Below, piece by piece: positions 58,801-64,000 of a DNA stretch of 64,000 nucleotides. The position numbers and the translations under genes are program-made. This DNA comes from Hedera helix (Eukaryota; Streptophyta; Magnoliopsida; Apiales; Araliaceae). Positions within the stretch are counted from its first letter, which is position 1, and every line of letters starts with the position of its first letter. The stretch is from the NCBI GenBank assembly GCA_947179155.2, contig OX359270.1, forward strand, positions 8,093,222 through 8,157,221, given 5' to 3'. Below the pieces are notes generated by a model, which was not told the DNA's origin, searched no databases, and saw nothing but the letters and a program-made list of their open reading frames with translations.

Positions 58801-61800
58801 AGAGAAAAAGTTGGGATTCTAATTTGTAGCTTTCTGTTGACACTATTCTAACTTTTGTTTGAGGGGTTTAGGATCTTGAATATGTTATTTCTTTGCTTCC
58901 AGTTTTTAATTGTGTCTTCAGTTTTGGAGTGAATCTTTCCAAGTCTTGTCTTGCAGGTGCTAATTTTGAGTAGGCTATAGCTTCCTATGTGTCTTTGATC
59001 GGGTGTCTGATGCAATCTTAACCTATGCGGCTATGTCCAATCTTAGTGTTCCACTAGGTGATAACCCTTGTACCCGTTAGAATTTTATTCTAATAATTGG
59101 AGTAGTTTAGTCCTATAGAAGGAGTTATATCATTTAATGTTGATTAGAAGTAATAATAGAGTTTTAATGAAAGCTTTTGTTCAGGTTCTCTTTCTTCCTA
59201 TTCTTCTTCAAATTTATTCATTTTGTCATTGTGCTTTACATTACTGGTGCTCATTCATGGGTTGATCTTTATCACAAAATAATTCAAGCTTCAGGAGATT
59301 ACAGTTAAAACTTTAAAGTCTCTTGTAATGATGTCAATACATTTTTACAGGCACCATTCTAAATACTAGGATGTTATTATCTGTGTTTTTGTTGCATGTA
59401 ATCTCTTTAGAAGTCTCATACTTGTTTCTCCTATTATACTCTTCCTTTTGTACTTTCTTCACTGTTCTGTTTTAACTTCTTGAATAATCTCAGGTATACT
59501 TGCGGAGGAACAGTGAGGGAAAATTGGATTCTGAAGGAAAAATTTGGGCTGCTCCGTATCGGTGGGGAAGCATGGTAATAGCTTATAAGAAAAGCAAATT
59601 TAAGAAGCTCAATTTGGCTCCTATTGAGGTAGTTTCTCTTTTAAAATTTGATTCAACTAAAGCTGTTGTCTTGTAGAATAACAGGCAAGATGACTCTCCA
59701 TATTTCCCACTTAATCTCTTGGCTGGCAGGTTTGTATTTTCTGTTGCTTTTGTGCTGCAACAGAAACTTATTGAGTTCACTTGCACATTTTGGTTAATAT
59801 TCTGTGCATATGCACCTAGACTAGGGACGTTTAGGTAGAGAGTAATACAATGGCTCTGAGAAAAAGTATATAATATTATTTTGCATGACCCTATTTTATT
59901 GATCATTTTGTAATGTAGGACTAGGGTGTAAAAAAATTGTGTATGGTAGGTATCTCAAGAAGGGAGGACGGTTTGCTATAATTCATAGACAAATGCAGAT
60001 AAGATGGATGAATTATATAACAAGAAAGGAAAGATAATCCTAATAGTAGATTTATAGTACAGTTAAACTATTTATCAAAATGAAAATGCGAGAATTAACC
60101 TTTATACAGATGAAGTTTTGCTAGCAAAAGACTGGTCAAAAACTAGTCTAAAAGGCTTGCAAGCAGATGAAGGTTCTCTTGGAAGGAAAGATATTATAGC
60201 AATATAGCTTGCGATTTAATAAAGATGACCTTATACAGCAAATCAAGGAACAGCAGTTCGGTCATTGACAGAAATTAGTTTGGACAATACATTATTGAAT
60301 TGAATTTATATAGGGTTCCAAAGAACTTTTTCCTCGGATAACATGTTGATGTACCTTAACTGGTATAGGCCTGCTTACAAATGATATGTGCTATGTCTTG
60401 GTTATTGAATCTTAGGACCTGTATTTGATGAAATAAGTAAGAAAGTCATATTTGCTTAATTTTAGGATTGGTTGGTCCTGGAAATTTAGAGCACTAGTTG
60501 ATTGAAATTCTAAAATAAATATATATTATATGCTTAGTGTTGTTTTGAGGGACAAAAAGTCCGAGAATAGCGGTTGGGTCTGTTAGTCTGTAACTATATA
60601 TAAAAATAGAACTGCAATATCTACTTAGCCAAGCTCCTTCCCTAGATCCAAATTCAATTCCTGACACACGCTTATCCAGCCTTTACTGATGTGACTCAAT
60701 TTTATTAGAAAATGTGGATGATTAATTTTCAAAGAAATAAAATGATCGCTTACTCTTATCACCTCATGGGCTCATTCTGTCCCTCTTTCACATATTTTAT
60801 GAATTCTGTCTCCTCAGAATACTTTTTTTCTAAAAGAGAAAATGTACAATGGTAAAAGCCCTTAACGGGGGTGGTGCATGTACAAGGGCGGTTTTCCAAA
60901 AAGACACAGCCTGATTACAAAAGACAGCAACGCCTACAAAGTGGATCAATCAAACCAAGCCCAAAAACTAATTACAAGTTTACAACCCACTCCCAAAAAT
61001 CAACAAAAGAGAAAATAGACAAGCTGGGATATATTTGAATGAGAAACAGTGAAAAAGTAAATGAATAAACCAATTGATATCTCCTTGTCCTGAAAGCTTC
61101 TGCAATTCCTTTCTCTCCAAATAGTCCACCAAAAGCAATGAGGAATGACCGCCTACCGCCTACGCATCTCTCTGACCACCTTAACACCACTCAGCAGCAA
61201 TCCCAAGATTGACTTCGGCATAATCTGCTTCAGTCCCACAATACCAATCTCCACAAATTAATTATTAATTACTCCTACTGAAAGATAATGTGATGCATGC
61301 CTTTTCTTTTGATTCCCATAAAGGAAGTCTTAGGATGATGTTTTCAAACAGTAGTTTATACTAGTTATTTGTTTTTGTGAGAAATGAAACAGAAACTAGA
61401 GAGATAAACTGAGTGAGAGTATAAAAACAAAACTGTTGGGTCCTACTTAAAGATAAAGTGATGCATGCCTTTTCTTTTGATTCCCATGGTGAGAAAGTCT
61501 GAGGACGCCGTTTACAAATATTGGTTTATACCAGTTTTTGTTTTGTGAGAAATTAAACAGAAGCTAAAGAAGAGATAAATTGAGTGAGAGTAGAAAGAGA
61601 AAACTGTTGGGTGGCGGTGAGTTGGTGGCTACGGTGGTAGTTGGTAGAGTTTCAGATGGAGAAAGAGGAGAGGGAGCCAGGGATGAGGATGGGTAGATTA
61701 CCTTGGGTGACTTGCTTGTTGTTGCAGAGAATATTGGTGATTGATCCTCTTTTTATATAAATTAAAAGAAAATTTTCTGGCGATTGATGCTTTAAGGGCA

Positions 61801-64000
61801 GGAAAAATATAATTCTAGAATCTCAAATAGAATGACAAGGTTCGGGGGGATTTGTTTTTTATTTGGGGGGGGGAGGGATATGGGAACTTTGACTGCAATC
61901 TACCTCATTATTTACACATTGGAGAAGAAGAAAAGGAAGAAAGGAAGGTCTAAATGTATATTGGTAATAATATTCATACTTGATCATCACAAATTTAGTT
62001 AAAAAGTTTTTGGGAAAGGAAAAAAAGCTAAACTATACAATGTGATCGTATTGTTGAAAGCTTATAATGGTTCTTTCAGCCTATATTCAGCTTGCAAAAG
62101 TTGGACTAATAAGGCTGAAAGAAAAGATTGGAATGTATGATCACATGTTATTTTGCTTTGTGTGGAGCCGGTCTCTTTGTGTTCTCTCCGGACAAGCCTT
62201 GGGTCGAAACACTTTCCATATAGAGTGCTGAAGGAAGAAGAGGAAACATAGTTTGAATTCTTTAAGATTTACCTTCTAATGTATTCACACATTTCTAAAG
62301 CTTCACACAAATTCTTAAATTTTAAGTCCGTCTCTTCCGCATCCCTCTCCCCCTCTGTTAATTAAACTTAAAACACAGGAACTTTTGAGTTCTCGAGTCT
62401 AAGATTGTTTTAGATTAGTCAAAAACCACATAAAATGACTTGATAAATATATGATTTAGAATATGTTGCATACACCAAAACTACTTTTTGTGCCAAGCAA
62501 AGGCTGGAATTACCTAAATACTTCATTTCATGAAATCCAATAAACCAAAAATATCTGTCCAGAAGCTTAATATCCTTAAAATTAAAATAACTAAAGTCTT
62601 GAGTTATCCCTGAATTTGATTGCACAAAACCTAAAAAGCATGTTTCTTGTGAAATTCCTTACTAATTCTATTGTTGTTTGAATGCTCTTCACCTGGACAT
62701 ATAGAATATATGCTATCTGCAAAGTTATACGTGACATAGTGCAATGTGGGTTTTCATACTGAATTATATTATATTCTAACTGAACTTTCTGACACTACAA
62801 TAATTAAAGAAATAACTGGTCGTGTCTTTGAAATGCCTTTATTAGTAAATTGTTTTCTTCTGTGAATTAGAATGAAACAGAACTTTCAGTATGCTGTTTA
62901 AAATTTTGATGCGGCTTCTTCGTTACCTGGAAAGTGAACCTCTGTGATCAATAACAATGTTGTATATTTAGACTGAGTACATATTTGTATGGTATAGGAG
63001 GAGTAAGTAAATCACACTTGCAGGATTGGGCAGATCTATGGAGGCCTGAACTTGCAGGGAGGATTTCAATGATTGATTCTCCCAGAGAAGTTGTTGGTGC
63101 AGTGCTGAAGTATATGGGGGCTTCATATAATACGAACAACATTGATTCTGAAGTAGCTGGTGGAAGAAAGGCTGTGCAGCAGAAGCTTTCATTGCTTGAA
63201 AAGCAGGTATGAGATGAAACAACTAGGTTAGAACACCCAAAGAAGGGTGATTGGGGTTGACTGCTTTATAATTAATTTTCTCACAATAAATCTGGGGCTA
63301 CTTATTAAAAAAGGAAAATACTGAAATAAGAAGAATAAGATCATGGGCTGAGGGAAGGAGAATGAGAAGCTGTCATGGGAGTCTTTAGGTGCTGAATGAT
63401 TCAAATAGTTCTCGGAACAAAGTAAAAGGAAGATTTTATTTTTATTTTTTTGATCAGTAAATTAATCCACTATAAGTGCCAAAAGGGGTGAACCAAAGTA
63501 CACACGTAGTATACAAAAGATCATAGGGGATTTAAAAGGCACACCTATGCACCACTGACTTGAGCAGGAAAGGTGAGAAAAAATACCTCTATGGAACATT
63601 ATTAGTTGACCAAATCTTGTATCCGGGAAATTCATCCAGACGTTGGGATCAAAAACTGATTTTTCCACCAACAATTCGTGAAGTTTTTGCTGGTTCATCT
63701 GTCTTTCTTCTGATTATTTCGTCAATTTTAATTTGTCTGTTTAGTGTATACGGTGAATTGTTGAGGTTATTTGTTCTTTCTAATAGTAATTACACATTTT
63801 TCTCTCTCTAGTTTGCCACTGATACATTATATGGTGTTTAACATCTGCATCTGATGGCTTTCTATAGGTTCGACTATTTGACAGTGTGTATTATCTAAAA
63901 GCTTTTGAAGTAGGAGATGTATGTGTGGCTGTTGGGTGGAGTTCTGACATTGTTCCTGCTGCCAAGCGCATGTCTGATATTGCAGTTATTGTTCCAAAGT
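55825..64000 (+). CDS. Putrescine/spermidine-binding (PotD/PotF-like) protein, plastid type, 3' end outside window
   Basis: Exons: 55,825-56,176; 57,085-57,239; 57,605-57,853; 59,494-59,628; 63,024-63,206; 63,868 to beyond 64,000. All borders are AG..GT and the phases agree, giving 402 residues so far. Residues 1-70 are Ser/Pro/Arg-rich with few acids, like a chloroplast transit peptide. Then VVAASVIIFLGLGIRTCSAAAS looks like a Sec-type second signal for the thylakoid lumen (inference). The rest matches the periplasmic-binding-protein fold of bacterial polyamine ABC systems: TLGDSWLSFAI, IWAAPYRWGSMV, DLWRPELAGRISMIDSPREV and AVGWSSDIVP. Plants have one such gene (At1g31410 type); its ligand and partner are uncertain. 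Exon 6 probably continues, followed by about 120 more residues if the family length holds. Confidence 0.85.
56560..56725 (+). other. LINE 3'-tail-like sequence in intron 1
   Basis: T-rich sequence of the type GGTTTTCTTTTGGGAGGACTTCTTGTAC..., then CAGTAAATGCTTATTC and an A run (GGAAAAAAAAACAC). It resembles the ends of plant LINE copies that finish with a poly(A). No coding part. Confidence 0.35.
58640..59060 (+). pseudogene. LINE reverse transcriptase remnant in intron 3
   Basis: Degraded frames show FVFTLVVDD.SRMISRTEEVGLIAG and VNLSKSCLAG, the order seen in plant L1-like RT (the FTLVADVLSRM and GLKVNLSKS regions). It is on the same strand as the host gene and broken by stops and shifts. 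Confidence 0.6.
60840..61255 (-). pseudogene. Possible LINE 3' end, antisense in intron 4
   Basis: Minus-strand pieces across two frames resemble the LLWTIWRERN...RSFQ tail of plant LINE polyproteins (seen as DYLERKELQKLSGQGD with WFIHLLFHCF). It finishes toward 60,840 in T-rich sequence. Weak and frameshifted. Confidence 0.4.
61273..61620. repeat. 168-bp tandem duplication in intron 4
   Basis: Two adjacent copies starting TCCTACT(G/T)AAAGATAA at 61,273 and 61,441. Both contain GTGATGCATGCCTTTTCTTT and GAGAAAT(G/T)AAACAGAA. The copies are diverged. Confidence 0.7.
63425..63560 (-). other. LINE 3'-tail-like sequence in intron 5
   Basis: TTTTTTTGATCAGTAAATTAATCCACTATAAGTGCCAAAAGGGGTG on the plus strand is the reverse of a common plant LINE end, with the poly(A) as the T run. 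Only about 135 bases can be matched. Confidence 0.4.

Larger units (their letters stand above)
59629..63023 (+). other. Long intron 4 of the PotD-like gene
   Basis: A 3.4-kb intron with no supported internal exon. It contains a LINE-like piece on the minus strand, a 168-base tandem duplication and a short G run at 61,863-61,876. Open frames inside it have no domain support. Confidence 0.7.

Noticed and set aside
59583..59906. 107-codon minus-strand frame across exon 4 and intron 4
   Set aside because: It overlaps a well-supported sense exon and shows no family resemblance.
1..64000. Triterpene biosynthetic gene cluster around the CYP716-like pair
   Set aside because: No oxidosqualene cyclase, glycosyltransferase or acyltransferase is visible. 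Two P450 copies alone do not make a cluster.

Overview
The window is nuclear DNA of a flowering plant, most likely a dicot. It is AT-rich, has GT..AG introns, plant-type cytochrome P450 genes, dense miniature transposons and Copia, Athila, chromovirus and Tat-type LTR retrotransposons. The species cannot be named from the sequence. Only four host genes are supported. They are the first exon of a NIPA-type magnesium transporter (minus strand, about 1.6-1.8 kb), two near-identical CYP716-like P450 genes (plus strand, 6.3-8.4 kb and 45.8-47.8 kb, three exons each, 480 residues each), and a chloroplast-type putrescine/spermidine-binding (PotD/PotF-like) protein gene (plus strand, from 55.8 kb, running off the right edge).

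Layout. 1-6 kb: NIPA exon 1, its upstream AT-rich DNA, an odd inverted structure at about 3.1-4.95 kb (C-rich arm, GGTAACC tandem array, G-rich arm), and a hAT-type MITE with an 8-bp target duplication. 6-8.4 kb: CYP716 copy A. 8.8-11.7 kb: a run of four non-autonomous DNA elements. 12.0-43.6 kb: one nest of LTR retrotransposons. 43.6-50.4 kb: spacer with a 35-base C run, CYP716 copy B and a hairpin MITE. 50.4-55.5 kb: a Copia element, minus strand, with 5-bp target duplications. 55.8-64.0 kb: the polyamine-binding-protein gene, with LINE debris in its introns.

The nest is the main structural feature. Its outer layer is a minus-strand Tat-like Gypsy element with LTRs near 12.03-12.5 and 43.12-43.6 kb; only its gag and protease remain. 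Inside is a minus-strand Del/Tekay-type chromovirus (13.9-40.86 kb). Its protease codons are split by a plus-strand Athila-type element (23,639-38,231; target duplication ATATA). The Athila element is itself interrupted between RNase H and integrase by a 3.0-kb solo LTR of the Del/Tekay type (29,126-32,160; target duplication TGCTT). All these elements carry stops and frameshifts, so none looks autonomous.

Functionally, the P450 pair is a tandem duplication (coding sequence, introns, promoter and 3' UTR all match) that was later pushed about 37 kb apart by retrotransposon insertion. CYP716 enzymes usually oxidise triterpene scaffolds. No oxidosqualene cyclase is visible, so a triterpene gene cluster is not shown here. 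I saw no tRNA, rRNA, CRISPR or bacterial-style operon, and no convincing wholly new system. The most unusual items are the nest, the repeated GC-box motifs inside the Athila element, the 3.1-4.95 kb inverted structure and the altered I-helix motif of the P450 pair.
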